This document shows positions 42,711-51,146 of a stretch of 64,000 bases of DNA, in pieces; the first letter of the stretch is position 1, and each line of letters opens with the position of its first letter. The position numbers and the translations under genes are program-made. The notes under the pieces were generated by a model. It was not told the origin of the DNA. It did no database searches and saw only the letters and a list, made by a program, of their open reading frames with translations. Source of the DNA: Paracraurococcus sp042666655 (GTDB lineage: Bacteria; Pseudomonadota; Alphaproteobacteria; Acetobacterales; Acetobacteraceae); NCBI RefSeq assembly GCF_042666655.1, contig NZ_JBHTDE010000001.1, positions 868,001-932,000 of the forward strand, written 5' to 3'.

Positions 42711-43883
42711 TCAAAGCGTCCGGCCGATGATCTCGCGCATCACCTCGCTGCTGCCGCCGTAGATGCGGCCGACGCGGGCATCGGCCCAGGCGCGGCCGAT
42801 CTCGTACTCCGCCATGTAGCCGTAGCCGCCGTGCAGCTGCAGGAAATCGTCGAACAGCTTGTTCTGCATCTCGGCGCCGAGCAGCTTGGCGGTGGCGGCA
42901 AGCTCCACCGTCAGCTCGCCCCGCAGGTGCAGCGCCAGGCAATGGTCGGCGAAGACCCGGTACATCGCCGCCTGCGCCTTGGCATCGGCCAGCTTGAAGC
43001 GGTTGTGCTGGAAGTCGATGACCGGCTGGCCGAAGGCCTGGCGCTCCTTCACGTAGTCCACGGTCTTCTGCAGCATCACCTCCATCCCCATCGCCGCACG
43101 CACGGCAATCACCAGGCGTTCCTGGGGCAGGTTGCGGATGAGGTAGGAGAAGCCCTTGTTCTCCTCGCCGAGCAGGTTCTCGACCGGTACCCGCACATCC
43201 TCGAAGAACAGCTCCGAGGTGTCCTGTGCATGCAGCCCGATCTTTTCCAGGTTCCGCCCCTTGGTGAAGCCCGGCGTGCCGGCGGGGACGCAAATGAGGG
43301 AGATGCCCTTCCGCCCCGCCGCCGGATCGGTCTTCGCGCAGAGGATGACGAGGTCGGCCAACTGGCCGTTGCTGATGAAGGTCTTGGAGCCGTTGATGAC
43401 ATAGTGGTCGCCGTCGCGCTTCGCCGTGGTGCGCATGGCCTTGAGGTCGCTGCCCATGCCCGGCTCGGTCATGGCGATGGCGCCGATGATCTCGCCGGAG
43501 GCCATCTTCGGCAGCCATTCGCGCTTGCGCTCCGGCGTCGCCAGATCCTCGATATAGGGGACGACGATGTCGGAATGCAGCGGGAAGCCGGGGCCAGTGC
43601 AATTGGTCCGGGCGATCTCCTCGATGACGATGGCGCTGTAGCCGAAATCGGCGCCGGCGCCACCGTATTCCTCGGACAGCATCGGGCAGAGGATGCCGGC
43701 CTCGCCCGCCTGCCGCCACACCTCGCGCGAGACGATGCCGTCGCGTTCCCACTGGCGGTGGTGGGGCACCACGTTCTTCTCGAAGAAGCGGCGCACTTGG
43801 TCGCGGAACATCTCGTGGTCAGTGTTGTAGACGGTGCGCGGGCCGGTCAGGCGGGCGCTGCCCGAAGCGGGAATCGTGTCCAT
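42711..43883 (-). CDS. Acyl-CoA dehydrogenase (long-chain/LCAD-like)
   Basis: FAD-dependent acyl-CoA dehydrogenase of 390 residues. FAD and substrate motifs are IAMTEPGMGSDLKAM near 136 and TFISNGQLADLVI near 168. The C-terminal IYGGSSEVMREIIGR has Gly where medium-chain enzymes have the catalytic Glu; as in long-chain and isovaleryl types, the base is more likely Glu255 in NLPQERLVIA. It sits between a CoA-transferase/racemase gene (21-base gap) and the TctC gene (14-base gap). AGGGAGAG precedes the ATG. The probable role is oxidation of a branched or long acyl-CoA. Confidence 0.94.
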   Translation of the reverse strand: MDTIPASGSARLTGPRTVYNTDHEMFRDQVRRFFEKNVVPHHRQWERDGIVSREVWRQAGEAGILCPMLSEEYGGAGADFGYSAIVIEEIARTNCTGPGFPLHSDIVVPYIEDLATPERKREWLPKMASGEIIGAIAMTEPGMGSDLKAMRTTAKRDGDHYVINGSKTFISNGQLADLVILCAKTDPAAGRKGISLICVPAGTPGFTKGRNLEKIGLHAQDTSELFFEDVRVPVENLLGEENKGFSYLIRNLPQERLVIAVRAAMGMEVMLQKTVDYVKERQAFGQPVIDFQHNRFKLADAKAQAAMYRVFADHCLALHLRGELTVELAATAKLLGAEMQNKLFDDFLQLHGGYGYMAEYEIGRAWADARVGRIYGGSSEVMREIIGRTL

Positions 43884-43904
43884 GGCGTCTCTCCCTGCGA
43901 TGCG

Positions 43905-45029
43905 TCAGATCGCGCCGGCGGCGCGCAGCGTGTCGATCTCGGCGGCCGAGAAGCCGGCGTCGCGCAGCACCGCCTCGGTGTGCTCGCCGCGCAGCGGCGG
44001 CGGGCCGCCGATCCCGGCGGGCGTTGCGCTGAAGCGCGGCGCCGGGCTGGGCTGCACCACGCCGTCCCGCACCGCGAAGGTGCCGCGCGCCGCGTTGTGC
44101 GGATGCGCCGGCGCCTCCTCCATGTCCAGCACCGGCGCGACGCAGGCATCGGTGCCGGCGAACAGCGCCGCCCAGTCGTCCCGCGTCCGGGTCAGGAAGA
44201 TGCCGGCGAGCTTCGCCTTCAGCCCGGGCCAGGCGGCCGGAGTCATGCGGTCGGGGAAATCCCGCGCGTCCAGACCGAGCTTTTCGCAGAGCAGGGCGAA
44301 GAATTGCGGCTCGATCGGCCCGACCGAGAGCCAGCGGCCATCGGCGCAGGCATAGGTGTCATACCAGGGCGCCGCGCCGTCCAGCATGTTGACGCCGCGC
44401 TCGTTGCGCCAGCGGCCGCGTGCCTTCATGGCATAGATCGGCGCCATCAGCAGCGCCGCGCCGTCCACCATGGCGGCATCCACCACCTGGCCGCGGCCGG
44501 TGGATTTCGCGCTCAGCAGCGCTGCCAGCAGGCCGACCGCCAGCAGCATGCCGCCGCCGCCGTAATCGCCGACCAAGTTGAGCGGCGGCACCGGCCGCTC
44601 ATCCGGCCGGCCGATCGCCCAGAGCGCGCCGGTCAGCGCGATGTAGTTCATGTCGTGCCCGGCGGACTGCGCCAGCGGTCCATCCTGCCCCCAGCCGGTC
44701 ATGCGGCCGTAGACGAGCCGCGGGTTGCGCCCGAGGCAAAGCTCGGGCCCAAGGCCGAGCCGTTCCATCACCCCGGGGCGGAAACCCTCGATCAGCGCAT
44801 CGGCGCCCTCGACCAGCCGCAGCGCGGCCTCGATCGCCGCCGGGGACTTGAGGTCGAGGGCGATGGAGCGGCGGCCACGACCGGTGAAATCCTCCCGCGC
44901 GCCGGGCGGTCCCTCGGCCCGGTCGATGCGCACCACCTCGGCGCCGAGATCGGCCAGCAGCATGCCGCAGAACGGGCCAGGCCCGATACCGGCGAATTCC
45001 AGGATGCGCAGGCCCTTGAGCGGTCCCAT
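43905..45029 (-). CDS. CaiB/BaiF family protein, alpha-methylacyl-CoA racemase-like
   Basis: Family III CoA-transferase fold of 374 residues. The N-terminus LKGLRILEFAGIGPGPFCGMLLADLGAEVVRID resembles alpha-methylacyl-CoA racemase. Residues equivalent to the racemase catalytic set are visible: His in GHDMNYIALTGAL near 125, Asp in LVGDYGGGGM near 153, and a Glu in VGPIEPQFFALL near 240. The transferase Asp/Glu is therefore less likely, and epimerisation of a 2-methylacyl-CoA before dehydrogenation by the next gene product is the better guess. Its ribosome site lies in the 3' arm of a hairpin. Confidence 0.9.
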   Translation of the reverse strand: MGPLKGLRILEFAGIGPGPFCGMLLADLGAEVVRIDRAEGPPGAREDFTGRGRRSIALDLKSPAAIEAALRLVEGADALIEGFRPGVMERLGLGPELCLGRNPRLVYGRMTGWGQDGPLAQSAGHDMNYIALTGALWAIGRPDERPVPPLNLVGDYGGGGMLLAVGLLAALLSAKSTGRGQVVDAAMVDGAALLMAPIYAMKARGRWRNERGVNMLDGAAPWYDTYACADGRWLSVGPIEPQFFALLCEKLGLDARDFPDRMTPAAWPGLKAKLAGIFLTRTRDDWAALFAGTDACVAPVLDMEEAPAHPHNAARGTFAVRDGVVQPSPAPRFSATPAGIGGPPPLRGEHTEAVLRDAGFSAAEIDTLRAAGAI

Positions 45030-45033
45030 TCGT

Positions 45034-45051
45034 TCCCTCCATCTGGAGGGA
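45034..45051 (-). promoter_or_regulatory. Hairpin sequestering the ribosome site of the racemase-like gene
   Basis: On the minus strand TCCCTCC pairs with GGAGGGA across a 4-base loop (AGAT). The GGAGGGA arm is the Shine-Dalgarno sequence, ending 4 bases before the ATG at 45029. Seven GC-rich pairs would hide the ribosome site, so translation of the first gene in the operon may need an unfolding signal. Confidence 0.45.
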
Positions 45052-45089
45052 GACTAGCAGCCGCCGCCCGCATTGCCAGCGCCGGGACG

Positions 45090-45503
45090 TCAGTCCTTGG
45101 CGCTGCCGCTTGCGGATTCCGCCTGGCCGTTGCGCGCATTGCCACGCTGCTGCCCGCCCAGGCGCCCCGCCTCGCTCGCCTTGCCGCGGTCGTTGGCGAA
45201 ATTGGCCGGATTGTTCTGCCGACCCTGATGCGTGCCGCCGATATGACCGGCCTCGCGCGCCTTGGCCGGATCGTTGGCGAAATTCGCAGGATTGTTCGCC
45301 TTGCCCTGGTGCACGCCGCCGAGATGCCCGGCCTCGCGCGCCCGGTCGCGGTTGTTGGCGAAATTGCCAGGATTGCTCGCTGCGCCCTGGCGCGAGCCGC
45401 CGAGTTGGCCGGCCCGCGATGCCTTTTCCCGGTTGTTGGCGAAGTTGCCCGGATTGTTGTTCCGGTTGCCGCCCTGCGGCGCCTCGCCGCTGGAACCCGC
45501 CAT
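45090..45503 (-). CDS. KGG-repeat (Con-10-like) stress protein
   Basis: A 137-residue, highly hydrophilic protein made of four 27-residue repeats, each with N-P-(G/A)-NFAN-(N/D)-x-x-KA-x-x-AG-x-(L/I)GG. Phe of NFAN falls at 21, 48, 75 and 102. This matches KGG-motif stress proteins such as Con-10 and YciG/GsiB relatives, thought to be disordered hydrophilins that protect under drying or general stress. No signal peptide. An AAGGA site precedes the ATG. It stands alone behind the racemase-like gene with a 60-base gap. Confidence 0.85.
   Translation of the reverse strand: MAGSSGEAPQGGNRNNNPGNFANNREKASRAGQLGGSRQGAASNPGNFANNRDRAREAGHLGGVHQGKANNPANFANDPAKAREAGHIGGTHQGRQNNPANFANDRGKASEAGRLGGQQRGNARNGQAESASGSAKD
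45132..45455. repeat. 81-bp tandem repeats encoding the KGG units (four copies)
   Basis: Four in-frame units of exactly 81 bases (27 codons) make up most of the gene. The GTTGTTGGCGAAATT or GTCGTTGGCGAAATT core appears near 45191, 45272, 45353 and 45434 on the plus strand. Confidence 0.8.
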
Positions 45504-45643
45504 GAAGCTGTCCTTCCATTTGCTCCCGTTGGTGCCGGCGATGCGATCACCGCCGGCGCGGGGACAACGCCGGCGGCGCCGCTGGGATGCGTCGCCGCCG
45601 GTCCCGGCAGCGGAAGATGCGCCGCCGGATCAGCCTTGCCCGG

Positions 45644-45829
45644 CTAGCCTTGTCCTGCCTGGGGCGGCGGCATCTCGCGCGGGCCGGGCGGATTCTGCGG
45701 CGGCAGTTCCGGCCCCGGTCCCGGCGGCAACGGGCTGGGCCCCGGCGACGGCGAAGCCGGGCCCGGCGGCATCGGCGGAATTTCCGGCCCGGGGAAGCCG
45801 GGCGGGGCGATTGGATCGGATGGGGGCAT
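45644..45829 (-). CDS. Small proline-rich protein (61 aa)
   Basis: Nearly half proline (PPSDPIAPPGFPGPEIPP and similar), no membrane segment or signal, and unknown function. The ATG follows GAGGAA with 4-base spacing, which is the main support. The extreme composition could also arise from chance GC-rich sequence, so confidence is moderate. The flanking gaps (140 and 281 bases) show nothing else convincing. Confidence 0.42.
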   Translation of the reverse strand: MPPSDPIAPPGFPGPEIPPMPPGPASPSPGPSPLPPGPGPELPPQNPPGPREMPPPQAGQG

Positions 45830-46110
45830 GCGTTCCTCGTGCTCCGGATGGGTTCGGCACAACGCGGCACCGGGCCGGCTGTTGCGCCGGGCGGGCTCTC
45901 GCCGTTGGCGTGCCCGCTGGCCGCGGCCTGCGCGTCCCGCTGGAATTCGGCGCCGGTGCCGGCGCGGCATGGCGAGGGCCGGCGCCGCATGGCATAAGCG
46001 GCGAAGCGAATCGGCCCAGCAAGGCAACGAGACGGTACCGTCGGGCCAGCAGCCGACGATGACTGACTCCTGCGACGCGGCCCGGCGCATTGGAGAGAGG
46101 CACCGTCGCA

Positions 46111-49100
46111 TTGGCACAGCCGGCGGAACGCAATTCTGGGACCGACGGTCCGGCCGCGCAGGTGACCTGCGCCGGTTGCGGCGCCGCGCTCGTGGCCTCC
46201 GCGCGGTTCTGCAGCGAATGCGGCCTGCGCCAGCAAGGCGGTGCCGTGTCGCCGCGGCATGGTGCGCCGCGCTCCCGCGAGTTGCGGCCGATGACCGTGC
46301 TCTTCTGCGACGTGGTCGGCTCCGCCGCCATGGCCGCCGGGACGGACCCGGAGGAGTTCACCGAGGCGATCGCCCGTTTCTATCGCGTCACCGCGGACGT
46401 GGTCGCGGCGCATGGCGGACATCTCGGCCGCCTCGTCGGCGATGGCGTGCTGGTCTATTTCGGCTACCCGATGGCGCAGGAGAACGATGCCGAGCGGGCG
46501 GTGCGCGGAGCGCTCGGTATCCTCGACGCGGTGGCGGCGCTGCCGATGCGCACGGGCCAGCGCCTGGCGGTGCGCATCGGCATCTCGACCGGCCTGGTGG
46601 TCATCGCCGACGTCGCCGATACCGGCGACCCGCGCAACCTCGACGTCTTCGGCGAGACGCCGAACCTGGCCGCGCGGTTGCAGGCGCTGGCGGAACCCGG
46701 CACCGCGCTGCTGTCCGAGAGCGTCAAGCGGCAGGTCGGCGCGCTGTTCGAATTCCGCGATCTCGGCGCGCATCCGATGAAGGGCTGGCCCGACCCGGTC
46801 CCGGTCTGGCAGGTGCTCGGTGTCTCGCGCAGCGCCGACCGCTTCGCCGCCCGCGCCGCCGGCAGCGTGCTGCCGATGCTCGGCCGCGCCGCGGCGCTCG
46901 ACCGGTTGCTGGCGCTGTGGCGCTCGGCCCAGGCAGGCGAGGGGCGGGCGGTGCTGGTCTCGGGCGAGGCCGGCATCGGCAAGTCGCGCCTGGTGGCGCA
47001 ACTGCTGAAGGAGGCCGAGGGCAGGATCGCGCTGCGCTATTTCGCCGCGCCGCATCAGCAGGGGATGCCGCTGCAGCCGGTGCTGCAGCAGCTGGAACGC
47101 GACGGACGGATGCATCCCTCGGATGGCCCGGCGCAGCGGGTCGAGAAGCTGCGCAACCTGCTGCCCGACCTGCCGGCGGTGGACCTGGCGCTGATCGCCG
47201 AGCAGCTTTCGCTGCAGGGACATGGGCTGGGCTCGATTCCGCCGATGCCGCCGCAGCGGCGGCGGGAGCGGCTGCTGCAGGCCTTGGCGCAGGGGCTGGC
47301 CGCCACCACCCGGCTTCGGCCGGTGCTGATGGTGCTGGAGGATGCGCATTGGGCGGATCCGACCACGCGCGAACTCCTCGCCTTGTGGATGGACCAGGTG
47401 CCGCGGCTGCGGGTGCTCGCCGTCGTCACCGCGCGGCCGGAATTCGTCCCGGCTTGGCTCGGCCTGCCGGGGGTCGAGCGCCTGGCCCTGGCGCCGCTGG
47501 CCGAGGCCGAGGCGGCGGAGCTGGTGCGCGGCATCGCCCGCGACGTACCGCTGCCGCCGGCGATCGCCCGCGACATCCTGCGCCGCGCCGACGGCGTGCC
47601 GCTGTTCCTGGAGGAGCTGACCCGAGCCGTCACCGAGCAGATCGCCCAAGGCGGCGGCGCCGGGGACCGTGCGCCGCATCGCACGACGGACCGCGCCAGC
47701 GTGCCGGTCTCGCTGCACGCCTCGCTGCTGGCGCGGCTCGACCGGCTGGGCGAGGCCCGGGCGGTGGCCGAGGTCGCCTCCGTCATCGGCCGTGAATTCG
47801 ATGCCGCCCTCCTGGGCCCCGTGCTCGACCGCGACGCGGCGGAGCTCGCACCGATGCTGGAACGGCTGGTCGAATCCCGCGTGCTGCAACGGCGCGGCGG
47901 CACCTACCGGTTCAGCCATGCGCTGATCCAGGATGCCGCGCTGGGCATGCTGCCGCGGGAACGCTACCGGGCGCTGCATGCGCGGGTCGCCGACATCATC
48001 GAATCGCGCTTCCCGGACAGCGCGGCGGCGCAGCCGCAGGTCATCGCGCATCACCGCAGCGAGGCGATGCAGCCGGACCAGGCGGTGACCTGGTGGCAGC
48101 GCGGGGCGCAGCAGGCGATGCGCCGTGGCGCGATGGAGGAAGCCCTGGCGCAGCTGCGCCGCGGCATCGCCCTGCTGCAGGCCCTGCCGGAGGACCCGGC
48201 GCATGCGCAGGTAGAGCTCGACATGCAGCTGCTGGTCGGCAACGCGCTGCTGAGCCTGCGCGGCCACAGCGCGCTGGAGACCGGCCGGGCCTACGACCGC
48301 GCCCGCCACCTGGCGGAGACGCTGCCAGGCCAGCCGCAATTGCGCAACGCCATGCACGGCCAGTGGAGCCATGCCTGGATGCGCGGCCATATCGGCCTGG
48401 CGCTGGAACGGGCGCAAGCGCTGCTGGACTACGCCGAGGCGCGCGAGTCGCATGGTGGCCTGGCCATCGCCTGGAGCGCGATGGGGCACTCTCAATTCAT
48501 CCTCGGACGCTTCCCCGCGGCGCTGGAAAGCCTGCAGCGGGGGTTGGACTACGACGCGCGCACCGAACGCGACCGGCGCTACGGGCTGGCGCTGCAGGCC
48601 ACGGTGATCAGCACGCGCTGCTACGCCGCCTGGGCGCGCACCTTCATGGGGCGCCTGGGCGAGACGCGGCGCGACCTCGAGGCGACGCTGGCCGCGGCCG
48701 AGGCTGCCGCCTTCCCCTTCGCCATCGCCAACGCGCACTACGCGCTCGGGCGCTATGATTACGACACCGGGGCGGAGGAGGCCTGCATCGCCCGGCTCCG
48801 CACCACCATCGCGCTCTGCGAGGAGCACGACATCGAATACCTGGCGATGGCGGCGAAGGCGATCGTCGGGCTGCTGCTCGGCCGCCGCGGCGAGATCGAA
48901 GGCGGCCTCGCCCTGGTGCGGGAGGCGGTGGCCTGGAACCGGGCGACGGAGGCGCTGACCTTCGTGCCGAACTACCTCGGCATGGAGGCGGAACTGATGG
49001 CGCGGGCCGGCGACACCGGCGGCGCGCTGCAGCGCATGACGGAGGCCTTCGCGCTGATGGCCGAGAGCGGTGCCGCCTGGGAGGCCGCGGTGCTGCTGCG

Positions 49101-49371
49101 CCAGCGCGGCGAGATCCTCGGCCGTGCCGGCCGGGCGGCGGAGGCCGAAGCGGAGCTGCGCGCGGCCGTGGCCCGGGCCACGGCGCAGCGGGCCGGGCTG
49201 TTCGGCCTGCATGCGGCGATATCGCTCGCCGCGCTGCTCGATGGGGCAGGCCGTGCCGCCGAGGCGCGCGGCGTGCTCGACGCCGCGCTCGCGCCCTTCG
49301 CGGCGGAAGCCGGGCCAGTGGTGCAGCGCGCGCGGGCGATGCGGGAGCGGCTCCGTCAGCCCTTGGCGTAG
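46111..49371 (+). CDS. Adenylate/guanylate cyclase domain protein with zinc ribbon, AAA ATPase and TPR region
   Basis: Large cytoplasmic signalling protein (1086 residues from the TTG at 46111, which follows GGAGAGAGG; an in-frame TTG at 46090 is possible). The order is a zinc ribbon (CAGCG, then CSECG) near 20-40, then a class III cyclase domain about 60-220. The cyclase has metal aspartates in VLFCDVVGS and VGDGVLVYF and a NLAARL transition-state segment. The ATPase has Walker A SGEAGIGKSR near 290 and a Walker B-like VLEDAHWAD. About 500 residues of helical TPR-like repeats follow. Arg (GRLVGDG) occupies the usual Lys position, so cyclase activity is uncertain. It ends overlapping the DUF169 gene. 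Confidence 0.9.
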   Translation: MAQPAERNSGTDGPAAQVTCAGCGAALVASARFCSECGLRQQGGAVSPRHGAPRSRELRPMTVLFCDVVGSAAMAAGTDPEEFTEAIARFYRVTADVVAAHGGHLGRLVGDGVLVYFGYPMAQENDAERAVRGALGILDAVAALPMRTGQRLAVRIGISTGLVVIADVADTGDPRNLDVFGETPNLAARLQALAEPGTALLSESVKRQVGALFEFRDLGAHPMKGWPDPVPVWQVLGVSRSADRFAARAAGSVLPMLGRAAALDRLLALWRSAQAGEGRAVLVSGEAGIGKSRLVAQLLKEAEGRIALRYFAAPHQQGMPLQPVLQQLERDGRMHPSDGPAQRVEKLRNLLPDLPAVDLALIAEQLSLQGHGLGSIPPMPPQRRRERLLQALAQGLAATTRLRPVLMVLEDAHWADPTTRELLALWMDQVPRLRVLAVVTARPEFVPAWLGLPGVERLALAPLAEAEAAELVRGIARDVPLPPAIARDILRRADGVPLFLEELTRAVTEQIAQGGGAGDRAPHRTTDRASVPVSLHASLLARLDRLGEARAVAEVASVIGREFDAALLGPVLDRDAAELAPMLERLVESRVLQRRGGTYRFSHALIQDAALGMLPRERYRALHARVADIIESRFPDSAAAQPQVIAHHRSEAMQPDQAVTWWQRGAQQAMRRGAMEEALAQLRRGIALLQALPEDPAHAQVELDMQLLVGNALLSLRGHSALETGRAYDRARHLAETLPGQPQLRNAMHGQWSHAWMRGHIGLALERAQALLDYAEARESHGGLAIAWSAMGHSQFILGRFPAALESLQRGLDYDARTERDRRYGLALQATVISTRCYAAWARTFMGRLGETRRDLEATLAAAEAAAFPFAIANAHYALGRYDYDTGAEEACIARLRTTIALCEEHDIEYLAMAAKAIVGLLLGRRGEIEGGLALVREAVAWNRATEALTFVPNYLGMEAELMARAGDTGGALQRMTEAFALMAESGAAWEAAVLLRQRGEILGRAGRAAEAEAELRAAVARATAQRAGLFGLHAAISLAALLDGAGRAAEARGVLDAALAPFAAEAGPVVQRARAMRERLRQPLA

Positions 49372-50132
49372 CTGATGCCCATGCCGGCCGAGGGATCGTT
49401 CTGGATGCCGTAGGGCGGGATCGGGTAGCGGATGCCGTTCTTCGCCAGCGCCTTCATGCCGTCCACCGCCTGCCGCAGGTCGGCCGGCTTCAGCGCCATC
49501 AGCATCTCCTCGTCCGGCACGCCGCCATAGCGCCGCTCGGCGAAGCAGGGCAGCGAGAGGCTCGGCTCGCCGGTCGCCAGCGCGCGGCCCCAGCTGTCGG
49601 CACAGGCGGTCTCGCCCACCACGGACCATTCGAACTTGCGGTAGTTGCGGTACTGCAAGCCGTTGATGAGGATGATCATCTGCCCCGGCGTCGCATAGAC
49701 CATGGCGATGTCCGGCGGGTCGAGCCGGCCGCTGTCGAGCGGGCTGACCGCCATGGCCTGGAAGCGGCCATGCGGCACGCAGGTCAAGGCTTCCTGCCGG
49801 GCCTGGGCATCCTGCTGCGTGCCGTGCCAGACGCCGACATACTTCTCGCCCCGCCGCCAGTCCTGGTCCTGCGGCGCCAGGCCGATCACCGCCTGGCACT
49901 GCGCGCCGACCAGGTCGGCCGCGGTGATGCCCACGGTCCAGCCGAGCCGCGATGCCATCGAGACGATCTGGTCGGTGGTATGCTTGGTCTTCGGCCGGCG
50001 GATACGCGGGATCGCCTCCATCTCCGCCGCCGTTTCGAACAGCTTCATGCCGATGACCGTGGTCTTCAGCCGCAGCAACGCGTTGAGCTCGACCAGCAGG
50101 CGCTGGGTCTCGTTCGGTTCCGACTCGGGCAT
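49356..50132 (-). CDS. DUF169 domain-containing protein
   Basis: A 258-residue soluble protein of the DUF169 family: LLRLKTTVIGMKLFETAAEM at the N-terminus, a central region with Cys residues (GAQCQAVIGL, GETACADSWGRALATGEPSLSLPC), and the C-terminal block ERRYGGVPDEEMLMALKPADL. Conserved cysteines suggest metal or cluster binding, but the function is unknown. GGGAGG precedes the ATG. It ends the long minus-strand operon after a TctC gene (12-base gap) and converges with the cyclase gene by a 16-base overlap. Confidence 0.83.
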   Translation of the reverse strand: MPESEPNETQRLLVELNALLRLKTTVIGMKLFETAAEMEAIPRIRRPKTKHTTDQIVSMASRLGWTVGITAADLVGAQCQAVIGLAPQDQDWRRGEKYVGVWHGTQQDAQARQEALTCVPHGRFQAMAVSPLDSGRLDPPDIAMVYATPGQMIILINGLQYRNYRKFEWSVVGETACADSWGRALATGEPSLSLPCFAERRYGGVPDEEMLMALKPADLRQAVDGMKALAKNGIRYPIPPYGIQNDPSAGMGISYAKG

Positions 50133-50144
50133 GCTGGCGCCTCC

Positions 50145-51113
50145 CTATTCCACCCGCAGGTTGGCGGCGCGGATCACCGTGCCCCATTTCTGCAACTCGT
50201 CCTCGATCAGCGTTGCCATCTGCGCCGGCCCGCGGGTCCAGACCGTGGCGCCGGCGCGACGGATGCGCTCCGCCGTCCCGGGGCTTTCGGCGATGCGGAT
50301 GATGGTGGCCGCGAGCCGGTCGCGGATCGGCGCGGGCAGCGCGGCGGGGCCGACGAAGCCGAACCAGACATAGACCTCGACGCCGGGAAAGCCGGCCTCG
50401 GCGAAGGTCGGCACATCGGGCATGGCCGGGTCGCGCTCGGTCCCGGTCACGGCCAGGGCGCGCAGCCGGCCGTCCTGCACATGCGGCAGGACGTTCGGCA
50501 GGTTGTCGATCGCCAGGGTGATCCGGCCGCCGAGCAGGTCCGCCAGCCCCGGCGCGCTGCCGCGGTAGGGCACATGGGTGATGTCGATGCCGGTGCGCAC
50601 CTTGAACAGCTCGGCTGCCAGATGCGGGCTGCTGCCGGCGCCGGAACTGGCGAAGCTGAGCTGCCCGGGCTTCGCCTTCGCCGCCGCGACCAGGTCCGCC
50701 ACGCTGCGCATCGGGCTGTCCGCCCGCACCACCAGTGCGTTCATCACCCGCGCCACCACCGCGATCGGCGCCAGGTCCTTGCGCGAATCATAGCCGGTAT
50801 TGGCGAACAGGAAGGGGTTCATGCAGAGGTTGGCGGTGTTGGCGACGACGATGGTGCCGCCATCCGGTGCCGCCTGTGCCGTCGCCGCCAGGGCGAGCGA
50901 GCCGCTGGCGCCCGGCCGGTTCTCCACCAGCCCGGGCTGGCCCAGCAAATCCTGGAAGCGTTCGCCGATCAGCCGGCCGAGCGAATCGTTGATCGCGCCC
51001 GGTGTATAGGGGATCAGGATGCGCACCGGCCGGTCAGGCATCCAGGACTGCGCGCGCGCCGGCAGCGCGAGCAGGGCAGGGGCGGCCAGCAGCGAGCGGC
51101 GGGCGACGCGCAT
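50145..51113 (-). CDS. Tripartite tricarboxylate transporter (TctC/Bug) solute-binding protein
   Basis: Bug-family periplasmic binding protein of 322 residues. The signal is RVARRSLLAAPALLALPARAQ. The family block WMPDRPVRILIPYTPGAINDSLGRL is present, but with AINDS in place of the usual G-G-x-x-D loop, which hints at altered ligand contacts. NRPGASGSLALAATAQA and the C-terminal lobe (TLIEDELQKWGTVIRAANLRVE) are standard. It lies between the acyl-CoA synthetase (33-base gap) and the DUF169 gene. It may deliver the acid degraded by the lva-like operon, although no tctAB genes are nearby. Confidence 0.92.
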   Translation of the reverse strand: MRVARRSLLAAPALLALPARAQSWMPDRPVRILIPYTPGAINDSLGRLIGERFQDLLGQPGLVENRPGASGSLALAATAQAAPDGGTIVVANTANLCMNPFLFANTGYDSRKDLAPIAVVARVMNALVVRADSPMRSVADLVAAAKAKPGQLSFASSGAGSSPHLAAELFKVRTGIDITHVPYRGSAPGLADLLGGRITLAIDNLPNVLPHVQDGRLRALAVTGTERDPAMPDVPTFAEAGFPGVEVYVWFGFVGPAALPAPIRDRLAATIIRIAESPGTAERIRRAGATVWTRGPAQMATLIEDELQKWGTVIRAANLRVE

Positions 51114-51146
51114 CGATTCGTTCCTCCCAGGGTGTTGCCGGGCAGG

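Noticed and set aside
45830..46110. Possible gene in the 281-base gap before the cyclase gene
   Set aside because: Frames here are Arg/Ala/Pro low-complexity extensions of neighbours without ribosome sites; nothing supported.
45547..50187. A 1546-codon open frame on the minus strand opposite the cyclase-AAA-TPR gene
   Set aside because: It is antisense to a gene with clear domains, has low-complexity Arg/Gln/Ala/His composition and no recognisable motif; long antisense frames are expected at this GC content.
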